This document shows, piece after piece, positions 25,659-33,930 of a DNA stretch of 64,000 bases. The stretch is taken from positions 5,704,501 through 5,768,500 of the forward strand of contig NZ_AP025344.1 in assembly GCF_021654795.1 (NCBI RefSeq). The letters run 5' to 3'. How positions within the stretch are numbered: position 1 is the stretch's first letter; every line of letters begins with the position of its first letter. The notes under the pieces are model-generated. The model searched no databases. It was not told the origin of the DNA and saw nothing but the letters and a program-made list of their open reading frames with translations. Origin of the DNA: Paenibacillus dendritiformis (lineage in GTDB: Bacteria; Bacillota; Bacilli; Paenibacillales; Paenibacillaceae). The translations under genes and the position numbers were made by a program.

Positions 25659-27182
25659 TTATCTGCCCCCATCGCGCTTCTTTTTCGTATTAATTGGGTG
25701 TATGCGTTGGGCGAGGCTGACCTTCGGAAGTCTGAAGAGGCTGTCCTGCTGATCCCGCAGATTGAACGGGGAGAACGGTGTCATGTACGGCACGCCGAAC
25801 GATCGCAGGCTGCACAAGTGGACCATAATCATCCCGAGACCGATAAAAATGCCATATAACCCCGCCATCGCCGCCATTCCCATCAGCGGATACCTCAAGA
25901 TTCTGACGGCAATTCCCATGCTGTATGCAGGAATGGAGAAGTTGGAGATCGCGGTTATCGCGACGACAATGACCATCCCTGGCGATACCAGCCCCGCCTC
26001 TACCGCCGCCTGGCCAATCACTAGCGCGCCGACAATGGATACGGCCTGCCCGATCGCCCTTGGCATGCGAACGCCTGCCTCCCTCAAAATCTCGAAGATC
26101 GTTTCCATAATCAAGGCTTCCACAAAAGCGGGGAAGGGAATGCCTTCCCGCCCGGCCGCGATACTGATCATGAGCGGCGTAGGAAGCATCTCTTGATGGA
26201 AGGTCGTAACGGCGATATATAGGGACGGGCCCAGCAGAGCAATAAAGAAGGCCAACATCCTCAGCATTCGAATCAACCCGAAGTCGGAGCGCTGATAGTA
26301 ATCTTCGGAAGCCTGGAAGTATTGAATGAAGAGGGCAGGCACCAACAATACGAAGGGCGTTCCGTCGACCAATATCGCTACGCGTCCTTCCATCAGCCCG
26401 GATGCAACCACATCGGGCCTTTCCGTGTTGTACATCGTTGGAAAAGGGGTATAGGTCCGGTCTTCAATAAGCTCTTCGATCATGCCGCTTTCCAATATGC
26501 CGGCCAGCTCCAGCTTGTCCAATCTCCGATGAACTTCCTTCACCACTTGCTCGTCTGCCGTTCCCTTTATGTACATGACGGCTACGCTCGTCTGCGACAG
26601 CGTCCCGATCGTTTTGCTCTGCAGCCACAACTTCGGGTTTTTGATTTTCCGGCGAACAAGCGCCGTGTTTGTCCTCAAGTTTTCGGTGAACGCATCCCGC
26701 GGGCCTCTCACCACCGTCTGATCTTCGGGAGTATGCACCCCGCGATCCTCCCAGCCTGCCGTATCCGCGGCAAGTCCACGGCCGCATCGATCAAGCAAAA
26801 TAATGGTTTCCCCGCTCATCAGGCAGCTGAACAGTTTGCGGAAATCGGCCACTTCCTCAAGGTGCGACACCGACACGGCATATTGTTTGAATATGGTGAA
26901 CCAATCCGCCTCTGGCGATCGCTCTTGCTCCTCCGAGATTATCTCGCTGCTCGTAACCGCCCTCACGATAAAATCTTGCACTGCCGTCGTATCGGCCAGT
27001 CCTTCGATGTACAAAATGGCTGTCTTCAGCTCAGACCTTCCTCCCACCCACAGTTCTCTTACGACGAGATCCGTGCTTTCGCCCAGCGTCTCCTTTACCT
27101 TTTGCACATTCTTCTCCATAGCCGCGGCTAACGGTTCGTTACCCAGCGCGGAGCACTCCAAGGTTTCATCCTTTCCGCTCAT
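25659..27182 (-). CDS. spore germination receptor subunit, GerA/GerKA family
   Basis: 507 residues from ATG at 27182, which has AAGGAGG 6 bases upstream. The N-terminal half (to about 290) is the soluble GerA domain (DLVVRELWVGGRSELK; PTMYNTERPDVVASGL; LVDGTPFVLLVP). Four to five transmembrane segments follow (MLAFFIALLGPSLYIAVTTF; AIGQAVSIVGALVIGQAAVE and others). GerA subunits oligomerise into a nutrient-gated channel. It is the first gene of the three-gene operon and probably forespore-expressed, although I found no clean sigma-G promoter. Confidence 0.93.
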   Translation of the reverse strand: MSGKDETLECSALGNEPLAAAMEKNVQKVKETLGESTDLVVRELWVGGRSELKTAILYIEGLADTTAVQDFIVRAVTSSEIISEEQERSPEADWFTIFKQYAVSVSHLEEVADFRKLFSCLMSGETIILLDRCGRGLAADTAGWEDRGVHTPEDQTVVRGPRDAFTENLRTNTALVRRKIKNPKLWLQSKTIGTLSQTSVAVMYIKGTADEQVVKEVHRRLDKLELAGILESGMIEELIEDRTYTPFPTMYNTERPDVVASGLMEGRVAILVDGTPFVLLVPALFIQYFQASEDYYQRSDFGLIRMLRMLAFFIALLGPSLYIAVTTFHQEMLPTPLMISIAAGREGIPFPAFVEALIMETIFEILREAGVRMPRAIGQAVSIVGALVIGQAAVEAGLVSPGMVIVVAITAISNFSIPAYSMGIAVRILRYPLMGMAAMAGLYGIFIGLGMIMVHLCSLRSFGVPYMTPFSPFNLRDQQDSLFRLPKVSLAQRIHPINTKKKRDGGR

Positions 27183-27246
27183 GTGCAGCCTCCTTCCCCG
27201 GTATATTGTATTTGGAGTATTCCCGGATGGGGTATTTTTTACAAAC

Positions 27247-27286
27247 AAAAAAACAAGCCCAACGCCCTTTAGCGGCGCTGTGCTTG
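27247..27286 (-). terminator. terminator at the island edge
   Basis: Minus strand: stem CAAGC...GCTTG with an inner GCGCC/GGCG pairing, followed by seven T residues. It ends transcription coming from the glycosylation island before the ger operon. Confidence 0.8.
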
Positions 27287-27327
27287 TCTTGTTAGGCAGG
27301 CGTGCCTCTCTCTGGTCTGTGTTGTGC

Positions 27328-27483
27328 TTAAGGAGGCCTCCTATGCACCTGCAAACACGAATCCAGCTCTTTTCTCTTCAGCAATTCTTCCGCAGCATGC
27401 AAGTCATCTACTGAATCAATTCCAATAATGTCTCCTTCTGCGAATGGACTAACATTAAATCCAAACTCAACAGGCTTTACAAA
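27328..27483 (-). pseudogene. 3' remnant of a sugar nucleotidyltransferase
   Basis: Fifty-one codons are open here, preceded by a stop and lacking any start signal. The product contains PFAEGDIIGIDSVDDLHAAE, which is how the C-terminus of cytidylyltransferases of the NeuA/KdsB kind looks (GID-x-x-x-DL-x-x-AE). The rest of the gene is missing. It lies at the ger-side border of the AT-rich island and is probably debris of an earlier version of the island. The remainder of 27183-27508 holds only the terminator. Confidence 0.6.
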
Positions 27484-27508
27484 TTACTTAACTATATTAG
27501 CAAATGCA

Positions 27509-28303
27509 TTATCCAATGTAGGGATTCAAAAATTGTTTTAAGTCCCTAGACTCAAGTTTGTTTTTGATAAATTGGGGATCGGGAGAGTTTTGTAAATACT
27601 TTTGAGCAATCTCATCGGTAAAGTCTCTATTTCGTGTGTATCTTATTTCGTGTTTTCTTTCTTGTTTAACTGGAGAAAATTCATTTATTTTCCCCGTACT
27701 AATGTACTCGATCAATGACTCATGAGCAGCTTTGACTGCCTTCATCCCAATAACAAAAGGGTCAATTGCTTCAGCTCTAGGAAATGCATGGAATAACATA
27801 TCTCCTGAATCTAGCCCGCTACTTAACAAATGAATAGTGGCTCCAACCAATTCTGGGTTACCATCATACAGGGCCCAAAAATTGCATGAACTTCCACGAT
27901 AATATGGAGAAGTCCCCATATGAATGTTTATGGCTTTATTAGCAACCAGAAACTCGCATAATGGACCTTTAATGTAACTAGAACCAAAAACAATGTAGTA
28001 ATCGGATTTAAGCGCAGGGGATAATGTTTGGATGTCTAACATATTTAGATCCCCGCTTTTGAGTACAAGCTGACTTACATTATTAGAAGTGAACTTTATA
28101 TTTCCGAATACTTCTCGTTCCGCATTCATAACATGACTGAAATATTCCTGCATAATATCGCTCTTCTTAAAAAAGTCAGCAACTCTTCCTGGAAAAACAG
28201 TATTGCACTCTTGAATCGCGTACACTTCATCCGCAATAGTTGCCAGAGACTCTATTAAAGACACATGCCGTGGTTGATTGCTTGTAAAAACTGTTATCTT
28301 CAT
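27509..28303 (-). CDS. formyltransferase family protein (amino-sugar N-formyltransferase-like)
   Basis: 264 residues. The formyl-transferase core is recognisable: INIHMGTSPYYRG around residue 130 carries the catalytic His of the N-H-D triad, and SSGLDSGDML has the Asp. It lacks the usual methionyl-tRNA formyltransferase C-terminal domain, and it sits among nonulosonic acid genes. A sugar N-formyltransferase using N10-formyl-tetrahydrofolate is therefore more likely than Fmt. Its ATG overlaps the deacetylase stop by 4 bases, so the two are made together. The exact substrate is unknown. Confidence 0.75.
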   Translation of the reverse strand: MKITVFTSNQPRHVSLIESLATIADEVYAIQECNTVFPGRVADFFKKSDIMQEYFSHVMNAEREVFGNIKFTSNNVSQLVLKSGDLNMLDIQTLSPALKSDYYIVFGSSYIKGPLCEFLVANKAINIHMGTSPYYRGSSCNFWALYDGNPELVGATIHLLSSGLDSGDMLFHAFPRAEAIDPFVIGMKAVKAAHESLIEYISTGKINEFSPVKQERKHEIRYTRNRDFTDEIAQKYLQNSPDPQFIKNKLESRDLKQFLNPYIG

Positions 28304-29238
28304 AACACGTCAATCTCCATTTTTTTTATAATGTTTGCATGATCTTCTCTCGGAAATTCATAAAGTGAATGAAAGTTATCCTTCATATTGGACCTAAACC
28401 CTAGTTTTATATGAAGTTCTTTTAATACTTCAATTGTCTTATGGTTATAAGAGTTACATGGATGTGACATACAATCCGGTGTGTCTCCAGTAATAGCTGA
28501 AAGAACCTGTAAATTGGTTTTGTACTCATTCATCTGTTCACTACTATCTAAATCAGCAGTTGATGTAGGGTGGGAGTGCGTATGTAGTCCGATCTTATGT
28601 CCTTTTTTATGTAATTCTAAAACATTCTCCTTAGTCATCCAAAGTTTATTTTTTAAGGAATCAAAATCTATTTTATATTCGTATAGCATCGTTTCCATAA
28701 GTTGGTGATATTTAGCAGGTTTTAAAATCTGATCTCTTAGATATCGAAATGTCCGATCGTTATCCGTATAAAAGGAAAAATCCTTTAAATATGATGACGG
28801 GATAAAATTGTCTAAGGATTGGATAACCTCATCTCCATATTCCGACTTCTTAGCTAAAGTAAAAAATGCATTATAAAAATCATCTACATCTTGGAAGTAT
28901 GCAAACCTAAAGTATCTGTAAACCTCCAGTTTTTCTAATTTTCCTTCTAAGGGAGATGTATATACAAACCAAAATGCTTTCAAACTGAACTTTTGTAACA
29001 CGGGATAGGCAATATCATATTGACACTTAAGGTTGTCGTCGAAGCTTAAACAAAGCTCATTATGTTTCAAAGTGCCGCGTAATGCCTTATCCATCCATTC
29101 ATCTGCTGATAATATGTCATTATTCTTTTGTAAATATAAGATCATTTCTTCTAATTTACCTGCCGATATTGAACCTTGACCACGAATATGTTCACAATCA
29201 TCATGAAAATGATGAAACATTATGCTATGAGGTCTCAT
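28300..29238 (-). CDS. polysaccharide deacetylase family protein
   Basis: 312 residues, NodB-type fold. LSFDDN (about 64-69) gives the catalytic base and a metal-binding Asp, and IGLHTHSHPTS the HxxxH metal ligands. No signal peptide is seen, so it works in the cytoplasm, perhaps on a nucleotide-activated or glycan-linked N-acetyl sugar. It is coupled by ATGA to the following formyltransferase. Base composition is clearly AT-rich compared with the genes left of 27200. Confidence 0.82.
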   Translation of the reverse strand: MRPHSIMFHHFHDDCEHIRGQGSISAGKLEEMILYLQKNNDILSADEWMDKALRGTLKHNELCLSFDDNLKCQYDIAYPVLQKFSLKAFWFVYTSPLEGKLEKLEVYRYFRFAYFQDVDDFYNAFFTLAKKSEYGDEVIQSLDNFIPSSYLKDFSFYTDNDRTFRYLRDQILKPAKYHQLMETMLYEYKIDFDSLKNKLWMTKENVLELHKKGHKIGLHTHSHPTSTADLDSSEQMNEYKTNLQVLSAITGDTPDCMSHPCNSYNHKTIEVLKELHIKLGFRSNMKDNFHSLYEFPREDHANIIKKMEIDVL

Positions 29239-29386
29239 GTCGTTCTCCCATTCCTATATACTGTAAAAAATCAATTCAAATTATATATCGGTAACAGAGG
29301 GAAAATTATGTACCTTTAGAGCGTAAGGCAGTGACATTTAGTTAATGAAAACAGTAGGCTTTTCTAAGAACAAACAAGTGGAGAAA

Positions 29387-29417
29387 CAAAAAATCCTGGC
29401 ACTAAGTGCCAGGATTT
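29387..29417 (-). terminator. terminator after the cold shock gene
   Basis: Stem AAATCCTGGCACT / AGTGCCAGGATTT is a perfect 13-bp palindrome with a one-base centre, followed on the minus strand by six T residues. Confidence 0.9.
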
Positions 29418-29464
29418 CGTTAAGCTAATCGGAATCATATATAATTCGACTCACGTCGGTATAA

Positions 29465-29662
29465 TTACAGTTTGATTACGTTAGCTGCTTGTGGACCGCG
29501 AGCGCCTTCCACGATATCGAACTCAACTTCTTGACCTTCTTCCAGAGTCTTGAAGCCTTCTGCTTGGATAGCGGAGAAGTGAACGAATACGTCGTTGCCT
29601 TCTGCAGTCTCGATAAAGCCATAGCCCTTTTCAGCGTTAAACCATTTTACTTTACCTTGCAT
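29465..29662 (-). CDS. cold shock protein, CspA family
   Basis: 65 residues, a single S1-like OB fold with RNP1 (KGYGFIE) and RNP2 (VFVHF) motifs. It is a nucleic-acid chaperone that melts RNA structure. The gene is monocistronic, with its own strong promoter and terminator, yet sits inside the glycosylation island between legF and the deacetylase. Its base composition is closer to the core genome than to its neighbours. Confidence 0.97.
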   Translation of the reverse strand: MQGKVKWFNAEKGYGFIETAEGNDVFVHFSAIQAEGFKTLEEGQEVEFDIVEGARGPQAANVIKL

Positions 29663-29689
29663 GTCGATAACATTCCCTTCATCTTCAAA

Positions 29690-29748
29690 TGCCGTGAAGA
29701 TTTATCCTTCACAATTCCGACTATATCACTGGCTGGAAGCGTTGTCAA
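29690..29748 (-). promoter_or_regulatory. csp promoter and leader hairpin
   Basis: Minus strand TTGACA (29743-29748), exactly 17 bases, TATAGT (29720-29725): a near-consensus sigma-A promoter. The early leader carries GTGAAG / CTTCAC around a 7-base loop, a possible thermosensitive or cold-box-like structure before the coding region. Confidence 0.8.
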
Positions 29749-29775
29749 CGAATATATTTGAAATATCCGTATTCA

Positions 29776-30459
29776 TCATTTTGATTTAAGCAACTTCTCA
29801 CACAGCCAAAAGTCCAATTCTGAATCAATGTCTATGCTGCGCTCAACAGGCATTTTATACCCTAGCGTGTTCTCTGTTACAAATCCCTTTCTCCTTAATA
29901 AATGCTCTACTTTCATCGCATATACGGCTCCGTTCAAAACAAAAGCTTGTGGCAGTTGCTGTCTAGGCAGATTGTTCTCAATTGAAAATAGAGGCAGTAA
30001 TTTAGAATGCTCATCTACACGATAACACCAGTAAGGACTTTTTTCAGGGCTAGTGACAGATACAACAGAATCAACTTCATTGTTCATAAGCAATTCTAAA
30101 CAATTATCAATATCTTCAGAAACGCGCAACGGTGAGGTAGGTTGTAAAAGGACCACATTCTCATAACCAGTAATCCTTTCCAATACGTACATCACACTTT
30201 CTACAACGGAGGACTCGTCTCCTGCCAACTCCTCCGGTCTTAGAAAGGGAATGTCCGCACCAAAATTTTTTGAAACCTTCGCTATCTCCTCATCTTCCGT
30301 AGATACGAGGACGCGATCGATATAGCGAGATTTTAAGGCTTGTTCAATGGTCCATGCTATAAGGGGTTTATTAATTAAAGGCTTTACATTTTTTCTCGGA
30401 AGTCCTTTCGACCCTCCTCGGGCAGGGATAATAGCTAATGTCTTTGCCTCACAAATCAT
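29776..30459 (-). CDS. legF: CMP-nonulosonate (legionaminate-type) cytidylyltransferase
   Basis: 227 residues, NeuA-type. The nucleotide-binding IIPARGGSKGLPRKN is at residues 11-25, LQPTSPLR near 105, and the C-terminus shows SIDIDSELDF. It activates the nonulosonic acid as its CMP sugar for the glycosyltransferase. Start and stop overlap the preceding nucleotidyltransferase by 4 bases. Whether the sugar is legionaminic, pseudaminic or sialic acid rests on neighbours: the dehydratase, aminotransferase and hydrolysing epimerase set points to legionaminic type. Confidence 0.85.
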   Translation of the reverse strand: MICEAKTLAIIPARGGSKGLPRKNVKPLINKPLIAWTIEQALKSRYIDRVLVSTEDEEIAKVSKNFGADIPFLRPEELAGDESSVVESVMYVLERITGYENVVLLQPTSPLRVSEDIDNCLELLMNNEVDSVVSVTSPEKSPYWCYRVDEHSKLLPLFSIENNLPRQQLPQAFVLNGAVYAMKVEHLLRRKGFVTENTLGYKMPVERSIDIDSELDFWLCEKLLKSK

Positions 30460-31508
30460 ATTACCCCCGCCTCCATATCAACATTTGCCCGCTTCAAATC
30501 ATCCATTCGTCCAATGTCAATCCAATATTCGAGTATAGGGAATACCGTTGTGTTATGCCCATTTGCAATGAGCCCCTGGAATAATTCCGGCATATCGTAA
30601 TACTTGCCGCGGGGAATCAATTCCAAGGTTTCTGGCTGCAACACATACAACCCTCCATTTATAAAGTAACGCTGAATAGGCTTCTCCTCGATTGAAAGAA
30701 GTTTGCTATCATCAACACGCACAACTCCATAAGGCACCTGATACTCATATTCACGGACGCACATGGTGGCCATTGCCTTATTTTCTGAGTGATACTCTAA
30801 TAGTCGCTCGTAATTGACTTTGGTTAACAAGTCGCCATTCATTACAAAGAAAGGCATATCCAAATGCATATCCGCTAGATAACTGAGTGCTCCAGCTGTG
30901 CCCAGACGTTCCGTTTCATCTATATACTGAATTTCTGCCCCCCACTTAGCACCATCACCGAAATAATTTTTTATGATTTCTGCATGATAGTTAACAGAGA
31001 TATAGAAACGATAAAATCCATATTCAATAAAATTCTCAATAATCAGTTCTAAAATCGGCTTATCGCCAAGCTTCAGCATAGGTTTCGGACAATGATCCGT
31101 AAGGGGGCGAAGTCGGGTTCCTAATCCTCCCGCCATTAAAACGACGGGATTGGGATATAGTTTTTTTTCAATAAATCGATCCAATAATTCTATGCGAACA
31201 ATTTTTCCTTCTTCGTCAAGAACCGGAATTTGGCGCAAATGTTTCTTTTTCATCATCATTAAAATCGTTTGCGGATTGTCGCTAACTCTTGCCGAAACAG
31301 GTTGCCGGTTCATTATTTCAGTTATGCAACTTTTTAGAGAAACGCCCTTCAGGATGCCCCTGCGGATGTCACCATCCGTCACGGTTCCCAATAATGAATC
31401 GTCTTCATCAACAACAAGAGCAATTTGCAGTCCAGTTGCATCAATTTTCTCGATTACCTGCAAAATGGAGGTATTCCCTTTTACGAGTACCTTTTTCCAA
31501 TCGAACAT
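30456..31508 (-). CDS. ptmE: CBS-domain sugar-1-phosphate nucleotidyltransferase, PtmE-like
   Basis: 350 residues from ATG at 31508, with AAGGAGG 7 bases upstream. Two CBS motifs cover about 1-120 (LVVDEDDSLLGTVTDGDIRR; RQIPVLDEEGKIV). The nucleotidyltransferase domain follows with MAGGLGTRLRPLTDHCPKPM near 125-145. In Campylobacter, PtmE makes GDP-glucosamine to feed legionaminic acid synthesis; the same domain order supports that role. Its ATG overlaps the stop of the legH remnant (TAATG), and its stop overlaps legF. Confidence 0.85.
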   Translation of the reverse strand: MFDWKKVLVKGNTSILQVIEKIDATGLQIALVVDEDDSLLGTVTDGDIRRGILKGVSLKSCITEIMNRQPVSARVSDNPQTILMMMKKKHLRQIPVLDEEGKIVRIELLDRFIEKKLYPNPVVLMAGGLGTRLRPLTDHCPKPMLKLGDKPILELIIENFIEYGFYRFYISVNYHAEIIKNYFGDGAKWGAEIQYIDETERLGTAGALSYLADMHLDMPFFVMNGDLLTKVNYERLLEYHSENKAMATMCVREYEYQVPYGVVRVDDSKLLSIEEKPIQRYFINGGLYVLQPETLELIPRGKYYDMPELFQGLIANGHNTTVFPILEYWIDIGRMDDLKRANVDMEAGVI

Positions 31509-31606
31509 TATGTAACCTCCTTGGCAGGAACTCCATATGCAGTGATATTTTCCGGTATTGAATGGAGTCGCAAAACACCTGCCCCTATTACCGAGTAGTA
31601 CCAATT
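31508..31606 (-). pseudogene. legH: 3' remnant of legH (NeuD/LegH-type acetyltransferase)
   Basis: About 32 codons survive. The product has YYSVIGAGVLRLHSIPEN followed by AYGVPAKEV and a stop, matching the last left-handed beta-helix turn and tail of NeuD/LegH sugar acetyltransferases. The upstream hexapeptide repeats and the N-terminal nucleotide-sugar domain are absent. The stop codon overlaps the ptmE start as TAATG, so the junction with the next gene is ancestral and the loss happened inside legH. In the complete pathway LegH N-acetylates the 4-amino sugar made by LegC. Confidence 0.7.
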
Positions 31607-31672
31607 CGACTTGCTGCACAGTTCGTTCCTCATCACTTAGATGCTTTCTGGCGAAAGGTTGACGAAACAGAG

Positions 31673-32758
31673 CTACTCTTTATAACGGCTAATAATCTCA
31701 TCCACTCCATAGTCCTTATTCGCGGGCTTACCGAGTATATCCCAATAATTCATAGGTGAAATTCCTTGCCCTGGCCGTTTTCCTGTTACATTTTCTTTCG
31801 TCCAAACTTCTCCTGCACGAACAGGTTGGCTAGCTACCAGGCTTTTGCGGGCAATATTGATATTTTTGCTTTCTGATGGCGTCGGATACTTACGTTTTGT
31901 TCCTAATGCAGCCTCGACCTGACGAACCGACTCAACAAGTGCAAATAATTCCTCTGGCTCTAATGATGCTTGATGATCCGGGCCAGGAAGATCTTTGTTC
32001 AGAGTGAAATGTTTCTCAATAACAGATACCCCAAGGGCAGCGGAGGCTATGGCTACGGAAATTCCTTTTGAATGGTCCGATAATCCTACCGATAAGCCGA
32101 ATGCATCACGAAGCGTAGAGAGCACATTTAAATTAACTTCATGGAACGGAGTCGGGTATTCAGTAGTACAATGAAGAAGTGTCACCTTTTCCTTCAAAAT
32201 ATTTTGTGCTTCGTCAGTGCGATAAGACTTCTTTATCTCATGTAATGAAGCAGGCTCTTGATTATTCAGATAACCGTATGCCAACACTGCAAGCGCGTCT
32301 TCTATTTCCCCTAATGTTCCCATTCCCGTAGATAAAATCACAGGTAAACCCTTACGCCCTGCTTCCAGCAGGAGGGGACCATTTGTTAAATCACCTGACG
32401 ATAACTTAATCCTCTTAATTCGGCATTTGTTTACCAAAAATAATAAACTCTCGACATCGAATGGGGTTGAAAGAAATTCTATACCCTCCTTTTCACAATA
32501 CTCAATAATTTCAAAATGATATTCGGCACTTAACTCTAAATTTTTTAACAGCTCGAACTGCGACTGGGCTTTACTTGTCTTCATTTGATATTCCGCCATA
32601 TCCGCATAGGAGGTAACAAGGTGCTGAGCTTTAAACGTTTGAAACTTTATGGCGTCAGCTCCAGATTGAGCGGCTACCCGCACAAGTTCTTTTGCCATCT
32701 CCAGTGAACCGTTATGATTAACGCCTGCTTCTGCAATAATCTCGATATGTTTTGTCAC
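31673..32758 (-). CDS. legI: nonulosonic acid synthase (legionaminate/sialate synthase family)
   Basis: 361 residues, taking GTG at 32758 because the two GTG codons further upstream overlap the GGAG site. A NeuB TIM barrel with IIAEAGVNHNGSLEMAKELV at the N-terminus, HCTTEYP and EKHFTLNKDLPGPDH, is followed by a C-terminal SAF (antifreeze-like) domain from about 300. It condenses a 2,4-diamino or 2-acetamido hexose with phosphoenolpyruvate to the nine-carbon acid. It ends 165 bases before ptmE, the gap now holding only the legH stub. Confidence 0.88.
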   Translation of the reverse strand: MTKHIEIIAEAGVNHNGSLEMAKELVRVAAQSGADAIKFQTFKAQHLVTSYADMAEYQMKTSKAQSQFELLKNLELSAEYHFEIIEYCEKEGIEFLSTPFDVESLLFLVNKCRIKRIKLSSGDLTNGPLLLEAGRKGLPVILSTGMGTLGEIEDALAVLAYGYLNNQEPASLHEIKKSYRTDEAQNILKEKVTLLHCTTEYPTPFHEVNLNVLSTLRDAFGLSVGLSDHSKGISVAIASAALGVSVIEKHFTLNKDLPGPDHQASLEPEELFALVESVRQVEAALGTKRKYPTPSESKNINIARKSLVASQPVRAGEVWTKENVTGKRPGQGISPMNYWDILGKPANKDYGVDEIISRYKE

Positions 32759-32772
32759 GCTCACCACTCCAT

Positions 32773-33930
32773 TTAGGAAACATCATAAAATCTTTTTACA
32801 GGTGCTTCTTGCAAATCAATACTCTTCAGTGTCTCTTTTATTGGCTTGGAAGCTTGACCTGCACCATAAGCCGGTTCTTGCCGAGAAACCATTTCTTGAA
32901 AAGATTTTGAAAGAGCAACATGAATCGCTTCTGTAATATGCCTAGCCCGTGCTTCGCAGTCTATAATAGAAGGACTTCGTAAACGTCCTTTTTGTCGGTT
33001 GCCAATATTGATTGTCGGCACTCTTAGTGCAGGAGCCTCAATAATTCCGCTCGAGGAATTTCCAACAACTGCTGCGGCATGCTTCATGGCACTTAAATAT
33101 TTTAATTGTCCCAGGGACGCACATAGATAGATTCGTTCCTTCTTGTTCAATGCATATCTCTCTATGTATGTGATAAGCTCCCTCCCGCCAGCATCAGCAT
33201 TTGGCTTGGTAATAATTATTGAATAGTCATCATACTTTTCCAATGCCAGAATTAACTCCTGAAAATCGGTTATGGATGAATGCTGGCTTCGCGTCTCAGG
33301 ATGAAATGTCACCAGAAAAAAAGGACGGCTCAATTCAAATTCGAGTTCTTTGCTTAACTCGTCTCGAGTTAGGAGCTTCAAATGAGTAAGGTGATCTAAA
33401 CCTGGTGCCCCGAAATTAAATACCCGTTCCGGCGCCTCTCCTAATTGAATCACCCGTTTGCGGTATGATTCAGTAGTAGTAAAGTGTATATAAGCCATCT
33501 TCGTGATCGCGTGCCGGATTGACTCGTCGATAGCCCCCTCTGTAACTTCGCCTCCGTACAAATGAGCGATGGGGATATTCAGAAACATGGCTGCTTGCGC
33601 GGCGGCAAGCGTTTCGAACCGATCTCCAGTCAGCACGACTAGATCGGGTTGCAGTATACGAAATGCATCCGTGAAACCGATAATTCCTAGACCGACTGAC
33701 TTAGACATAGCATAGCCGCTATCGCCAGACAGCAGCATATCGACTTTCCAATCTATCGTGAACCCATCTTCCTCAATAACCTTATACGTTGCCCCGAACT
33801 CTGGAGCCAGATGCATACCGGTTGCTACCAGTTGTAATTGGAGTTCTGGATCGGAAGAGACTTCCCGCAATAGCCAGTAGATTAACCCATATTCAGCACG
33901 TGTGCCAGTGATAAAACATAATTTACGCAT
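32773..33930 (-). CDS. legG: hydrolysing UDP/GDP-sugar 2-epimerase
   Basis: 385 residues, UDP-GlcNAc 2-epimerase family (FITGTRAEYGLIYWLLRE at the N-terminus, HLYGGEVTEGAIDESIRHA near 145, NSSSGIIEA near 295). Members of this branch (NeuC, LegG) release the nucleotide and epimerise C2 to give the free mannose-configured sugar for LegI. The start overlaps the legC stop by 8 bases. Confidence 0.88.
   Translation of the reverse strand: MRKLCFITGTRAEYGLIYWLLREVSSDPELQLQLVATGMHLAPEFGATYKVIEEDGFTIDWKVDMLLSGDSGYAMSKSVGLGIIGFTDAFRILQPDLVVLTGDRFETLAAAQAAMFLNIPIAHLYGGEVTEGAIDESIRHAITKMAYIHFTTTESYRKRVIQLGEAPERVFNFGAPGLDHLTHLKLLTRDELSKELEFELSRPFFLVTFHPETRSQHSSITDFQELILALEKYDDYSIIITKPNADAGGRELITYIERYALNKKERIYLCASLGQLKYLSAMKHAAAVVGNSSSGIIEAPALRVPTINIGNRQKGRLRSPSIIDCEARARHITEAIHVALSKSFQEMVSRQEPAYGAGQASKPIKETLKSIDLQEAPVKRFYDVS

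Noticed and set aside
31634..31648. Piece of 23S rRNA
   Set aside because: Fifteen bases (GAAAGCATCTAAGTG on the minus strand) match what I recall of the 23S 3' region, but the flanks do not; taken as chance.
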